This document shows positions 15,941-24,655 of a DNA stretch of 64,000 nt, in pieces. The notes under the pieces were generated by a model. The model searched no databases, was not told where the DNA came from, and saw only the letters and a program-made list of their open reading frames with translations. The stretch covers positions 1 to 64,000 of the forward strand of contig NZ_JAODTZ010000009.1 of NCBI RefSeq assembly GCF_025399795.1, given 5' to 3'. Position 1 is the first letter of the stretch, and each line of letters begins with the position of its first letter. The position numbers were made by a program, and so were the translations under genes. This DNA is from Streptomyces rhizosphaerihabitans. Its GTDB lineage: Bacteria > Actinomycetota > Actinomycetes > Streptomycetales > Streptomycetaceae.

Positions 15941-18157
15941 GTGGCCACTTTCCTCTACAAACTCGGCCGACTCGCCTTCCGGCGACGGCACTTCGCCGCC
16001 CTGATCTGGGTGGCGCTGCTGACGCTCGCGGGCGTCGGCGCCGCCTCCGCACCCGTCGCGGGATCGTCCTCCTTCTCGATCCCCGGAACCGAGGCGCAGA
16101 AGGCCTTCGACCTGCTGGAGAACCGCTTCCCCGGTATGAGCGCCGACGGAGCGACCGCGCGGGTCGTCTTCAAGGCGCCCGCCGGCGAGAAGATGGCGGA
16201 CAAGGACAACAAGGCGACGGTCAAGAACGCCGTCAAGGTGCTCGGCACCGGTTCCGAGGTCACCTCCGTCACCGACCCGTTCACGACCCACGCCGTGAGC
16301 AAGGACGGGTCGATCGCCTATGCCTCGGTGAAGTACGAGGTCTCCGGAATGGAGCTGAAGGACGCCTCGAAGGACGCCCTGAAGGCGGCCGCGCAGGACG
16401 CGCGGCACTCCGGACTGACCGTCGAGGTGGGTGGTGACGCGCTCCAGGCGACGCCCGAGACCGGTTCCAGCGAGGTCATCGGCATCGCGATAGCCGCGGT
16501 CGTCCTCGTCATCACCTTCGGATCCCTGATCGCGGCCGGGCTGCCACTGCTGACCGCGCTGGTCGGCGTCGGCATCGGCGTCTCGACGATCACCGCGCTC
16601 GCCAGCGTGCTCGACCTCGGCTCCACGACCTCCACCCTCGCGATGATGATCGGCCTCGCGGTCGGCATCGACTACGCCCTCTTCATCGTCTCCCGCTACC
16701 GGGCCGAGCTGGCCGAGGGCCGCGAACGTGAGGAAGCGGCCGGACGGGCCGTCGGCACGGCGGGCTCGGCGGTGGTCTTCGCCGGGCTGACCGTCGTGAT
16801 CGCGCTGGTCGGACTGTCGGTCGTCAACATTCCGATGCTGACGAAGATGGGCGTCGCGGCGGCGGGCACGGTCGCCATCGCCGTACTCATCGCACTGACC
16901 ATGATCCCCGCGCTGCTCGGATACGCGGGCCGCAGGGTCCAGCCGGCCGGCCAGAAGAGCAGGCTCCTCGGCGGCGGGCGCGCCGCGAAGAAGGCGGGCA
17001 AGCCGAACATGGGCACGCGCTGGGCGAGCTTCGTCGTCCGCCGCCCGCTCGCGGTCCTGCTGCTCGGCGTGGTCGGCCTCGGCGCGGCCGCTGTCCCGGC
17101 GGCCTCGCTCCAACTCGGCCTGCCCGACGACGGTTCGCAGCCGACGTCCACCACGCAGCGCCGCGCCTACGACCTGCTCTCCGACGGCTTCGGGCCCGGC
17201 TTCAACGGCCCGCTGATGGTCGTCGTCGACGCGAAGGCGAGCGACGCGCCCAAGACCGCGTTCAGCACGGTGCGCGACGAGATCAAGGATCTCAAGGGTG
17301 TCGTGAGCGTGAGCCCGGCGGTGCCCAACAAGGCCGGTGACACCGCGATGATCACGGTGATCCCCGACTCGAAGCCGTCCTCCGTCACGACCGAGGACCT
17401 GGTCCACACCATCCGCGGCGCGGGCGGCGGCATCAAGGCCGAGACGGACGCGACGGTGCTCGTCACCGGCTCCACGGCCATGAACATCGACTTCTCGCAG
17501 AAGCTCAACGACGCGCTGATCCCGTATCTCGCGCTCGTCGTCGGCCTCGCCTTCCTGCTGCTGATCGTGGTGTTCCGCTCGATCCTCGTCCCGCTGAAGG
17601 CGGCTCTCGGCTTCCTGCTCAGCGTGATGGCGGCCCTCGGCGCGGTCGTCGCGGTCTTCCAGTGGGGCTGGCTGTCCTCTCTGATGGGTGTCGAGGAGAC
17701 CGGCCCGATCATGTCGATGATGCCGATCTTCATGGTGGGCGTCGTCTTCGGTCTGGCCATGGACTACGAGGTGTTCCTCGTGACGCGCATGCGGGAGGCC
17801 TACGTCCACGGGGAGAAGCCCGGTCAGGCGATCGTGACCGGGTTCAAGCACGGCGCACGGGTCGTCACGGCGGCCGCGGTGATCATGATCGCCGTGTTCT
17901 CCGGGTTCATCGGCTCCAGCGAGTCGATGATCAAGATGATCGGCTTCGGCCTCGCCATCGCCGTCTTCTTCGACGCGTTCGTCGTGCGGATGGCGCTCGT
18001 CCCGGCGGTGCTCGCGCTGCTGGGCAAGCGGGCCTGGTGGCTGCCGAAGTGGCTGGACCGCGCGCTGCCGAACGTGGACGTCGAGGGCGAGGGCCTGCGC
18101 GCGCTCGACGAGAAGCCGCGCGAAGGGAAGCACGACCGGGATCTCGCCGGCGTCTGA
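15941..18157 (+). CDS. MMPL/RND family transporter
   Basis: A 738-residue MMPL-type membrane exporter with two repeats. Each has one membrane helix, a large extracellular loop and a five-helix bundle. Characteristic segments are GLAVGIDYALFIVSRYR (about residues 238-254), MGLAMDYEVFLVTRMRE-like GLAMDYEVFLVTRMREAY (about 603-620), and the hydrophobic blocks around 185-330 and 525-705. It probably moves lipids or hydrophobic compounds across the membrane. GTG at 15941 follows a GGGAG site; an in-frame GTG at 15890 is possible but adds an unlike leader. Probably regulated by the adjacent TetR. Confidence 0.93.
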   Translation: MATFLYKLGRLAFRRRHFAALIWVALLTLAGVGAASAPVAGSSSFSIPGTEAQKAFDLLENRFPGMSADGATARVVFKAPAGEKMADKDNKATVKNAVKVLGTGSEVTSVTDPFTTHAVSKDGSIAYASVKYEVSGMELKDASKDALKAAAQDARHSGLTVEVGGDALQATPETGSSEVIGIAIAAVVLVITFGSLIAAGLPLLTALVGVGIGVSTITALASVLDLGSTTSTLAMMIGLAVGIDYALFIVSRYRAELAEGREREEAAGRAVGTAGSAVVFAGLTVVIALVGLSVVNIPMLTKMGVAAAGTVAIAVLIALTMIPALLGYAGRRVQPAGQKSRLLGGGRAAKKAGKPNMGTRWASFVVRRPLAVLLLGVVGLGAAAVPAASLQLGLPDDGSQPTSTTQRRAYDLLSDGFGPGFNGPLMVVVDAKASDAPKTAFSTVRDEIKDLKGVVSVSPAVPNKAGDTAMITVIPDSKPSSVTTEDLVHTIRGAGGGIKAETDATVLVTGSTAMNIDFSQKLNDALIPYLALVVGLAFLLLIVVFRSILVPLKAALGFLLSVMAALGAVVAVFQWGWLSSLMGVEETGPIMSMMPIFMVGVVFGLAMDYEVFLVTRMREAYVHGEKPGQAIVTGFKHGARVVTAAAVIMIAVFSGFIGSSESMIKMIGFGLAIAVFFDAFVVRMALVPAVLALLGKRAWWLPKWLDRALPNVDVEGEGLRALDEKPREGKHDRDLAGV

Positions 18158-18318
18158 GCCCTGGCCCGGGCACCTTCGGGCCTCCGGGACACCTTCGGAC
18201 CTCCGGGCCTTCAGGTCTCCGGGCCTCGGGGACCTACCTCGGAGGCCCGGAGTCGGAAGAGCCTCTACGAGGGCATCGGTGAGAGCCCGTCGGTCCCGTG
18301 GTGAGGTGCCACGAGCGA

Positions 18319-18675
18319 TCAGTGAGCCACCGGGGTGGCGGCCGTGTACGTACGACGGAGAAAGCGCATGAGCGCCTTCGTGTCGAGCTGCACGACCGCC
18401 ACCCCGTGCGTGGAGTGGAATTCCAGGACGGCCTGGACGCGGCCGCACGGCCAGATGCGGACGTCGCCGTTGCTGACGGGGACGCGCAGGCCCTGCTCGA
18501 GGAGTTCGCGGTCGAAGACCCACTCGTGGGGGCCGGGCAGCGTGATGTGCACCTGGCGGGGGTCGGTCTCCGGGTCGTATCGGAGGGCCACCGGGACGGC
18601 CCGGTGCTCGTCGTCGGCGGAGTCGGCGGTGTCGGTCACGATATGAGCGCGTGCGTATTGCTCGACGGCGTGCAT
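18319..18675 (-). CDS. SsgA-like sporulation/cell division protein (SALP)
   Basis: A 118-residue SsgA/SsgB family protein. The family is restricted to morphologically complex actinomycetes and controls septum localisation and spore wall steps. Visible family features are VPVALRYDPETDPRQVHITL, WVFDRELLEQGL, GDVRIWP and the closing DTKALMRFLRRTYT. A good AAGGAG site precedes the start. Which SALP (SsgA-G) it is cannot be told here. The 18158-18318 spacer has GC-rich short repeats (CCTCCGGG). Confidence 0.9.
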   Translation of the reverse strand: MHAVEQYARAHIVTDTADSADDEHRAVPVALRYDPETDPRQVHITLPGPHEWVFDRELLEQGLRVPVSNGDVRIWPCGRVQAVLEFHSTHGVAVVQLDTKALMRFLRRTYTAATPVAH

Positions 18676-19000
18676 GAACCGACTCCTTACGCTGCGTTAC
18701 CTATGCGGAAGCTGTGAATTCCGTCACCATTCCAATGTCGCACATCTCGTGGAAACCGCTCTCCGGCCGCCTGCGACCACCTTCAGGGGACACCTGCCCA
18801 GTCGCGGCCGGTGCATGTGTGCGGCGATGGCCGTACCCGCCGCGAGCGCTTGACGCCGTCGCGTCCAGCGGCCTGCCCGCCGTCGCGCCCATGGGCTCGC
18901 TCGCCGCGAACGGTTCGCGCCGTCGCGTCCACCGGCTCGTCCCGGCGTGAACTGCTCGTGCGCTCACGCCTGTCGGGAGCTATTCGTGGGTATCTCGCTC

Positions 19001-19017
19001 TTGCAAGTCGTTCGCAA
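19001..19017. promoter_or_regulatory. Nur-like box (nickel uptake regulator site)
   Basis: TTGCAA-GTCGT-TCGCAA matches the TTGCAA-N5-TTGCAA consensus I recall for the Fur-family nickel regulator Nur in Streptomyces, with one mismatch. It ends 20 bp upstream of the NikM start. The rest of 18676-19000 shows no convincing gene. Confidence 0.7.
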
Positions 19018-19025
19018 CAAGGCAT

Positions 19026-19031
19026 TATCAT
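19026..19031 (+). promoter_or_regulatory. Candidate -10 element, leaderless nik transcript
   Basis: TATCAT lies 6 bp before the GTG start and 19 bp after TTGCAA, which could act as a -35 overlapping the Nur box. No Shine-Dalgarno sequence precedes the GTG, so the mRNA may begin at the start codon. Confidence 0.4.
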
Positions 19032-19037
19032 CGAACG

Positions 19038-20087
19038 GTGCATGTGCCTGACGGATTCATCAATGCCCCGGTCTCCGCCGCTACAGGCTTGGTCGCCGCC
19101 GGCGCCATCGCCGTGAGCCTGCGGGGTGCCCGCCGTGAACTCGACGAGCGGACCGCGCCGCTCGCCGGCCTGGTCGCCGCCTTCATCTTCGCCGTGCAGA
19201 TGCTGAACTTCCCGGTCGCCGCCGGGACCAGCGGACATCTGCTCGGCGGTGCGCTGGCGGCCATCCTCGTCGGCCCCTACACAGGTGTCCTCTGCGTCTC
19301 CGTCGTCCTGCTCATGCAGGGCATCCTCTTCGCGGACGGCGGCCTCACCGCGCTCGGCGTGAACATCACCGACATGGCGATCGTCACCACGGTCGTCTCG
19401 TACGCCCTCTTCCGCGGGCTGGTGAAGGTGCTGCCCCGCAAGCGGCGCTCGGTCACCGTCGCGTCCTTCGTCGCCGCGCTGCTGTCCGTCCCGGCCGCGG
19501 CCGTCGCCTTCACCCTCATCTACGCGGTCGGCGGCACCACCGACGTCGCGGTCTCCAAGGTCGCCACGGCCATGGTCGGCGTCCATGTCCTCATCGGCAT
19601 CGGCGAGGCGGTGATCACCGCGCTCACCGTCGGCGCCGTCATCGCCGTACGGCCCGATCTCGTGTACGGCGCCCGCGGCCTCCAGCAGCGGCTCAAGCTG
19701 CGGGTCGGCGGGGAACTGGTCGACGCCCCCGCGGTCGCCGTCCCGGTCGCGGCCCGCTCCTCGCACCGCAAGGTGTGGATCACCGGCCTGGTCACCTCCC
19801 TCGTCCTCGCCGGATTCGTCAGCTTCTACGCCTCCTCGAACCCCGACGGCCTGGAGAAGGTCGCCAAGGACAAGGGCATCGACACGCGGACCGGGAAGCA
19901 TGCCACCGGGGACTCGCCGCTCGCCGGATACGGGGTCAGGGACATCTCCGACGCCCGTGTCTCCGGCGGTCTCGCGGGGGTGATCGGCGTCGGCGTCACC
20001 GTCGTCGCGGGCACCGGCGTCTTCTGGACGGTCCGCAGACGACGTACCTCCGACACCTCGCCCGCCTCCGTGCCGGAAGGCGTCTGA
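19038..20087 (+). CDS. nikM: ECF nickel transporter, fused NikM-NikN (CbiM/PDGLE)
   Basis: A 349-residue substrate-specific component of an energy-coupling-factor Ni/Co transporter. The N-terminus MHVPDGFINAP is the metal-binding start of CbiM/NikM (Met1, His2 and a later conserved His). Six or so membrane helices follow, including GTSGHLLGGALAAILVGPY. The C-terminal part has a further membrane helix and the PDGLE motif (about residue 271), so NikN/CbiN is fused. The Nur-like box upstream favours nickel over cobalt. It heads a three-gene operon with the permease and ATPase. Confidence 0.92.
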   Translation: MHVPDGFINAPVSAATGLVAAGAIAVSLRGARRELDERTAPLAGLVAAFIFAVQMLNFPVAAGTSGHLLGGALAAILVGPYTGVLCVSVVLLMQGILFADGGLTALGVNITDMAIVTTVVSYALFRGLVKVLPRKRRSVTVASFVAALLSVPAAAVAFTLIYAVGGTTDVAVSKVATAMVGVHVLIGIGEAVITALTVGAVIAVRPDLVYGARGLQQRLKLRVGGELVDAPAVAVPVAARSSHRKVWITGLVTSLVLAGFVSFYASSNPDGLEKVAKDKGIDTRTGKHATGDSPLAGYGVRDISDARVSGGLAGVIGVGVTVVAGTGVFWTVRRRRTSDTSPASVPEGV

Positions 20088-20088
20088 C

Positions 20089-20850
20089 GTGGGGGCGGGG
20101 CACGCGCACCGGTTGTACCGCCACGGGCACTCGCCCGTGCACGCCCTTCCGCCGCACACCAAGCTCGCCGCGGCCTTCGCCTTCGTGGTCGTGGTCGTCT
20201 CCACCCCGCGCGAGGCGATGTGGGCGTTCGCGCTGTACGCCGTGCTGCTCGCGGTGGTCGCCCGTCAGGCCCGTGTACCGGCGGGTGTCCTGCTGAAGCG
20301 GCTGCTGATCGAGATCCCGTTCGTCGCGTTCGCGGTGCTGATGCCGTTCGTGGCGGAGGGCGAGCGGGTGGACGTGCTGGGACTGTCCCTGAGCGTCAAC
20401 GGTCTGTGGGGCGCCTGGAACGTCCTCGCCAAGGGCACCCTCGGTGTCGCCGCCTCCGTCCTGCTCGCCTCCACCACCGAACTGCGGGAACTGCTCCTCG
20501 GCCTGCAACGGCTGAAGCTCCCGCCGCTCCTCGTGCAGATCGCCTCCTTCATGATCCGCTACGGCGATGTCATCACCGACGAGATGCGGCGCATGCGGAT
20601 CGCGCGGGAGTCGCGCGGCTTCGAGGCGAGTGGAGTGCGGCACTGGGGAGTGCTCGCGAAGTCGGCGGGCGCGCTGTTCATCCGCTCCTACGAACGCGGG
20701 GAACGCGTGCATCTGGCCATGGTGAGCCGGGGGTACGCCGGTTCGATGCCCGTCATCGACGAGGTGACCGCGTCCCGGGCGCAGTGGTCGTACGCCCTCG
20801 CCCTTCCGTTCGCCGCCCTTGCCGTATGTCTGTTGGGATGGACGCTGTGA
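20089..20850 (+). CDS. nikQ: ECF transporter T component (NikQ/CbiQ)
   Basis: A 253-residue transmembrane coupling protein of the nickel ECF transporter. The PHTKLAAAF start and the two coupling signatures ARESRGFEASG and VSRGYAGSMP are present, with about five hydrophobic helices. Starts with GTG 1 bp after the nikM stop, and its TGA overlaps the ATG of the ATPase gene. Confidence 0.93.
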   Translation: MGAGHAHRLYRHGHSPVHALPPHTKLAAAFAFVVVVVSTPREAMWAFALYAVLLAVVARQARVPAGVLLKRLLIEIPFVAFAVLMPFVAEGERVDVLGLSLSVNGLWGAWNVLAKGTLGVAASVLLASTTELRELLLGLQRLKLPPLLVQIASFMIRYGDVITDEMRRMRIARESRGFEASGVRHWGVLAKSAGALFIRSYERGERVHLAMVSRGYAGSMPVIDEVTASRAQWSYALALPFAALAVCLLGWTL

Positions 20851-21716
20851 TGCCTGCTGGAACGACCGGGGAGCTGTCTGTGGAGACGCCGGGAGGGAAG
20901 ACCGGGGAGCTGTCTGCGGGGAAACACGGGGAGGCGACTGCGGGGGCGGCCGGCGGGACGGACGGCGTGCCGGTTTCGCTGGAGGTCTCCGGACTCGCGT
21001 TCGCCTACCCCGACGGGCACCAGGCCCTGTTCGGCGTCGACTTCGGCATCGGGCGCGGCGAGCGCGTCGCGCTGCTCGGCCCGAACGGCGCCGGCAAGAC
21101 CACCCTCGTCCTGCACCTCAACGGCATCCTGACCGGCGGCGCCGGAACGGTGACGGTCGCCGGACTCCCGGTCGGCAAGCGGCACATGGCGGAGATCCGG
21201 CGCAAGGTCGGCATCGTCTTCCAGGACCCGGACGACCAGTTGTTCATGCCGACCGTGCGCGAGGACGTCGCCTTCGGCCCCGCCGCCGCGGGGATGAAGG
21301 GCGCCGAACTGGAGGAACGTGTCCATGCGGCGCTGGAGCAGGTCGGCATGGCAGCCTTCGCCGACCGTCCGCCGCACCACCTGTCCTTCGGGCAGCGGCG
21401 CCGGGTCGCCGTCGCGACGGTGCTGGCGATGGAGCCGGAGATCCTCGTCCTCGACGAGCCCTCCTCCAACCTCGACCCCGCCTCCCGGCGCGAACTCGCC
21501 GACATCCTGCGCTCGTTGGACGTCACCGTCCTGATGGTCACCCACGACCTGCCGTACGCCCTCGAACTGTGCCCCCGCTCCCTCGTCCTCAGCGACGGCG
21601 TGATCGTCGCCGACGGCCGCACCGGCGACCTCCTCTCCGACGAGGAGCTCATGCGCACCCACCGTCTGGAGCTGCCCTTCGGGTTCGACCCGCGCTCCGT
21701 GACAATGGGGGCGTGA
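20850..21716 (+). CDS. nikO: ECF transporter ATPase (NikO/CbiO)
   Basis: A 288-residue ABC ATPase energising nickel uptake. Walker A GPNGAGKTT, Q-loop FQDPDDQLF, signature LSFGQRRR (a usual ECF variant of LSGGQ), Walker B ILVLDEPSSNLDP and H-loop VTHD are all present. A low-complexity leader of about 45 residues (repeated KTGELS/TGELS units) precedes the ABC domain, so an internal start is possible; ATG 20838 is another option. It overlaps both neighbours. Confidence 0.93.
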   Translation: MPAGTTGELSVETPGGKTGELSAGKHGEATAGAAGGTDGVPVSLEVSGLAFAYPDGHQALFGVDFGIGRGERVALLGPNGAGKTTLVLHLNGILTGGAGTVTVAGLPVGKRHMAEIRRKVGIVFQDPDDQLFMPTVREDVAFGPAAAGMKGAELEERVHAALEQVGMAAFADRPPHHLSFGQRRRVAVATVLAMEPEILVLDEPSSNLDPASRRELADILRSLDVTVLMVTHDLPYALELCPRSLVLSDGVIVADGRTGDLLSDEELMRTHRLELPFGFDPRSVTMGA

Positions 21717-22186
21717 CGAAACAAGAGGACGTCGGGCCGCCGGCCGGATCGCTGCTGCTCGACGACCAGCTGTGCTTCGCGCTGTACGCCGCCCAGCGCG
21801 CCGTGACCGCCGCGTACCGCCCGCTGCTGGAGGAGCTCGGCCTCACCTACCCGCAGTACCTCGTCCTGCTGGTCCTCTGGGAGCGCGGCGAGACCACGGT
21901 CAAGGAACTGGGCACCGCCCTGCACCTCGACTACGGCACGATGTCGCCGCTGCTCAAGCGGCTGGAGGCGGCGGGGCTCGTACGCCGTGAGCGCTCGGCG
22001 CAGGACGAACGCTCGGTGCGCGTCGCCCTCACCGGGCGCGGCGAAGTGCTGAGGGATCGCGCGGAGGAGGTGCCGCAGGCGCTGCTGACGGCGACCGGCC
22101 TGAGCGAGGCCGACGTCACGCGCCTGCGCGAGGAACTGCGGCGGCTCACGGAGCGCGCGGAGGACGCGGCGGCACGGGGCCGCTGA
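21713..22186 (+). CDS. ohrR: OhrR-type MarR regulator (1-Cys)
   Basis: A 157-residue MarR protein. The N-terminal LDDQLCFALYAAQRA segment with its single cysteine is the peroxide-sensing hallmark of OhrR, and no other Cys occurs, so it would be the 1-Cys class. The wHTH core is TVKELGTALHLDYGTMSPLLKRLEAAGLV. Oxidation by organic hydroperoxide would release DNA. GTG overlaps the nikO stop by 4 bp, and the ohr target gene follows after 149 bp containing a palindrome. Confidence 0.92.
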   Translation: MTKQEDVGPPAGSLLLDDQLCFALYAAQRAVTAAYRPLLEELGLTYPQYLVLLVLWERGETTVKELGTALHLDYGTMSPLLKRLEAAGLVRRERSAQDERSVRVALTGRGEVLRDRAEEVPQALLTATGLSEADVTRLREELRRLTERAEDAAARGR

Positions 22187-22273
22187 TCCTCGCCGAGGTC
22201 AGGGCCGCCGACCCCCGCCGCGGCCGGTTCGCCCGCGATTCCCACCCCTGGCATTCCGGGCTCCATACCACCC

Positions 22274-22295
22274 AGTACCTTGTGCACGATGTACT
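22274..22295. promoter_or_regulatory. OhrR operator candidate
   Basis: A 22-bp interrupted dyad: AGTAC (22274-22278) and GTACT (22291-22295) flank a central GTGCAC palindrome (22282-22287). It lies 40 bp upstream of the ohr start. Confidence 0.6.
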
Positions 22296-22335
22296 CGCAC
22301 ACTCCTGTGTTGCCCACCCTGGGGGAGGTCCTGCC

Positions 22336-22782
22336 GTGATCGACGGCGCCGTTGCCGACACCCGTCCGACGAAGATCATGTATGTCGCCGAGGCCACCGC
22401 GCACGGCGGCCGGAACGGCTATGTGACCAGCCAGGACGGGCAGCTCGAACTGAAGGTCGCGATGCCGCCGGCGCTCGGCGGCGACGGGAACGGGACGAAC
22501 CCGGAGCAGCTGTTCGCGGCCGGGTACAGCGCCTGCTTCCACAACGCGCTGGTGCTGGTGGGCCGCCGCGCCGGCCTCGACCTCTCCGGCTCCACGGTCG
22601 CCGCGAAGGTCGGGATCGGCCCCAACAAACAGCGCGGCTACGGACTGGCGGTCGCCCTGAGCGTCTCGCTCCCCGTCGTCGACGAGGACGTGGCGACGAA
22701 GCTCGTGGACGCGGCGCACGAGGTCTGCCCGTACTCGAACGCCACCCGCGGCAACATCGAGGTCACGATCCTGCTGGGCTAG
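22336..22782 (+). CDS. ohr: Organic hydroperoxide resistance protein Ohr
   Basis: A 148-residue Ohr/OsmC thiol peroxidase that reduces organic hydroperoxides, using lipoylated partners in known cases. Two catalytic Cys lie in AAGYSACFHNAL and HEVCPYSNATRGN, both in family context. GTG at 22336 follows a GGGGGAGGT ribosome site; the upstream reading frame contains the putative operator, so an earlier start is unlikely. Confidence 0.95.
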   Translation: MIDGAVADTRPTKIMYVAEATAHGGRNGYVTSQDGQLELKVAMPPALGGDGNGTNPEQLFAAGYSACFHNALVLVGRRAGLDLSGSTVAAKVGIGPNKQRGYGLAVALSVSLPVVDEDVATKLVDAAHEVCPYSNATRGNIEVTILLG

Positions 22783-22866
22783 GAGACCTAGGAATCGAAG
22801 GCCGTGGATGCGTGTTGCACTCACTGCCGGAACTTTGGCAGCGGTGAGGCGACAGGGAGCGCGGGC

Positions 22867-24027
22867 GTGGACGTGAACGGCACAGTGGCCGAGGGCTTCG
22901 AGCCGGTCAGGGAGGCGTTCGCGGGCAACTTCGCGGCGCTCGGGGACCGGGGCGCCGCCGTCACCGTGTACCGCGACGGGCACAAGGTCGTCGACCTGTG
23001 GGGAGGCACCCGTGACGTCGACGGCACCGAGCCCTGGCAGCGCGGCACCGCGCAGGTCGTGCGCTCCGCGACGAAGGGTGTCGCCGCCGCCGTACTCCTG
23101 CTGCTCGCCCAGCGCGGCCACCTCGACCTGGACGCGCCCGTCGGCGCCTACTGGCCGGAGTACAAGGCGCACGGCAAGGAGCACACGCGGGTACGGCACC
23201 TGCTCGCGCACCGGGCCGGAGTGCCCGTCCTCGACCGTCCGCTCAGCCCCGCCGAGGCCGTGGACCTCGACCTCGCGGCCGCCGCGGTGGCCGCGCAGAC
23301 GCCCGTGTGGCAGCCCGGGGCCGAGCACGGGTACCACGCGCAGACGTACAGCTGGCTGACGGGCGAGCTGGTCCGGCGGGTGACCGGGCGCACGATCGGC
23401 CGGTGGATCGCGGACGAGCTGGCCCGGCCGCTGGACCTGGACCTGTGGGTCGGGCTTCCGGAGGCGGTGGCCGGCCGGGTGGGGCGGGTCGCACAGGTCG
23501 AGGCGCCGTCGGCGCCCGGCGTCCTCAAGACCCGTCCGAAGCGGGCGGTCTCCGAGGCGTACGCCGACCCGGACAGCCTCACCCGGCGCGCCTTCGCCGC
23601 GATCACCCCGATGCCCGACGAGAACGATCCCGCCTACCGCGCGGCCGTCCTCCCCGCCTCGAACGGCATCGCCACGGCCGACGGCCTCGCCCGCTTCTAC
23701 GCCGCGCTGATAGGGGAGGTGGACGGCGTACGGCTGTTCACGCCGGAGACGTTGTCGGCCGCGCGGACGGAACAGTCCGCGGGACCCGACCGGGTCCTGG
23801 TCGTCAACACCCGGTTCGGCCTCGGCTACATGCTCCACGGCGGAGCGTCGCCGCTGCTCTCCCCGGGCTCCTTCGGCCATCCCGGCCGCGGCGGTGCCCT
23901 CGGCTTCGCCGACCCCGAGTCGGGCATCGCGTTCGGATACGTCACCAACGGCTTCCGCAAGAGCGTGACGGCGGACGCGCGGGCGCAGGCGCTGGTACGA
24001 GCGGTACGGACGGCCGTCACCGCGTAA
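22867..24027 (+). CDS. Serine hydrolase, beta-lactamase/EstB family
   Basis: A 386-residue class-C-beta-lactamase-fold hydrolase. SATK (S-x-x-K catalytic motif, about residues 67-70) lies at the usual place, a Tyr motif in HGYHAQTYSW, and HPGRGG near the C-terminus replaces KTG. Such proteins are usually esterases rather than true lactamases. No signal peptide, so cytosolic. GTG 22867 is chosen since the region upstream has poor similarity; an ATG at 22804 would add a Cys-rich leader. Confidence 0.88.
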   Translation: MDVNGTVAEGFEPVREAFAGNFAALGDRGAAVTVYRDGHKVVDLWGGTRDVDGTEPWQRGTAQVVRSATKGVAAAVLLLLAQRGHLDLDAPVGAYWPEYKAHGKEHTRVRHLLAHRAGVPVLDRPLSPAEAVDLDLAAAAVAAQTPVWQPGAEHGYHAQTYSWLTGELVRRVTGRTIGRWIADELARPLDLDLWVGLPEAVAGRVGRVAQVEAPSAPGVLKTRPKRAVSEAYADPDSLTRRAFAAITPMPDENDPAYRAAVLPASNGIATADGLARFYAALIGEVDGVRLFTPETLSAARTEQSAGPDRVLVVNTRFGLGYMLHGGASPLLSPGSFGHPGRGGALGFADPESGIAFGYVTNGFRKSVTADARAQALVRAVRTAVTA

Positions 24028-24081
24028 CCGCCCGACCACGTCCGGCCGCCCGACCACGTCCGGCCGCTCAACCACGTCCGG
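24028..24081. repeat. 18-bp tandem repeat, three copies
   Basis: Three contiguous units of CCGCCCGACCACGTCCGG (third copy with two changes) immediately after the esterase stop. The 24082-24436 stretch beyond it contains no gene I can support. Confidence 0.8.
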
Positions 24082-24439
24082 CCGCCCACCGTCGGTCTGC
24101 CGCCCGGCCGCGGAAAGCCTTCTGCCGTGGACGGCCACCTCACCGCGGACCCGCTCGCCGTCCCCGTCCGCCGCGACGGCCTGCCCGGCCCCCGCCCGCA
24201 GCATCAGCCCGATCCCGACGAACGGGACATCCGGGGGGTGGACCGCGCCGCAGCCGAGGGGCCGCCCGTGTTCGCGGGTCCCGCCGTCGCGACGAGGATG
24301 GCACCGTTCTCGGGAGCGATGGACCGGGCCGAACGAGGGGCCTCCTGATGTCGTCGGCCCTCTCCCCGTCGTCTGCGTACCTGCCGTTCTTCTGCTCGGC
24401 CCCGGGCCGTGGTGATCCCTCGCAGGCCCAGGTCGGGGC

Positions 24440-24640
24440 TCAGGAGCAGAAGTCGGTGATGGTGGCGGCAAGGATGCTGGTGAGGCGGTCCAGCGAGGCG
24501 AGGCCGACGTACTCGGTTGCCGCGTGGGCACCTTCACCGTCGACACCGAAAAGCACGCAGGGGACACCCGCCCCTCCGGGTCGCCGAGCAGGTCAGCCTC
24601 GATCAGGCCCGCGAAGCCCGCCTGATCGCTGAAGAGGTCA
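24440..24640 (-). pseudogene. C-terminal remnant of an M20-type peptidase
   Basis: Reading the minus strand towards a stop at 24442-24440, the peptide contains VPCVLFGVDGEGAHAATEYV and ends TITDFCS. This resembles the C-terminal GxGxGAHAxxEYV block of M20/ArgE/DapE metallopeptidases. The frame upstream is shifted near 24575 (LIEADLLGDPEG in another frame) and no start or catalytic domain remains. Confidence 0.5.
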
Positions 24641-24655
24641 GCGACCGCATCCGCG

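Noticed and set aside
15812..18523. Minus-strand open frame of about 900 codons over the MMPL gene
   Set aside because: His/Asp/Arg-rich shadow typical of GC-rich antisense frames; MMPL on the other strand is unequivocal.
24127..24348. Plus-strand 73-codon frame after the esterase
   Set aside because: No ribosome site, composition irregular, no similarity; lies in decayed sequence.
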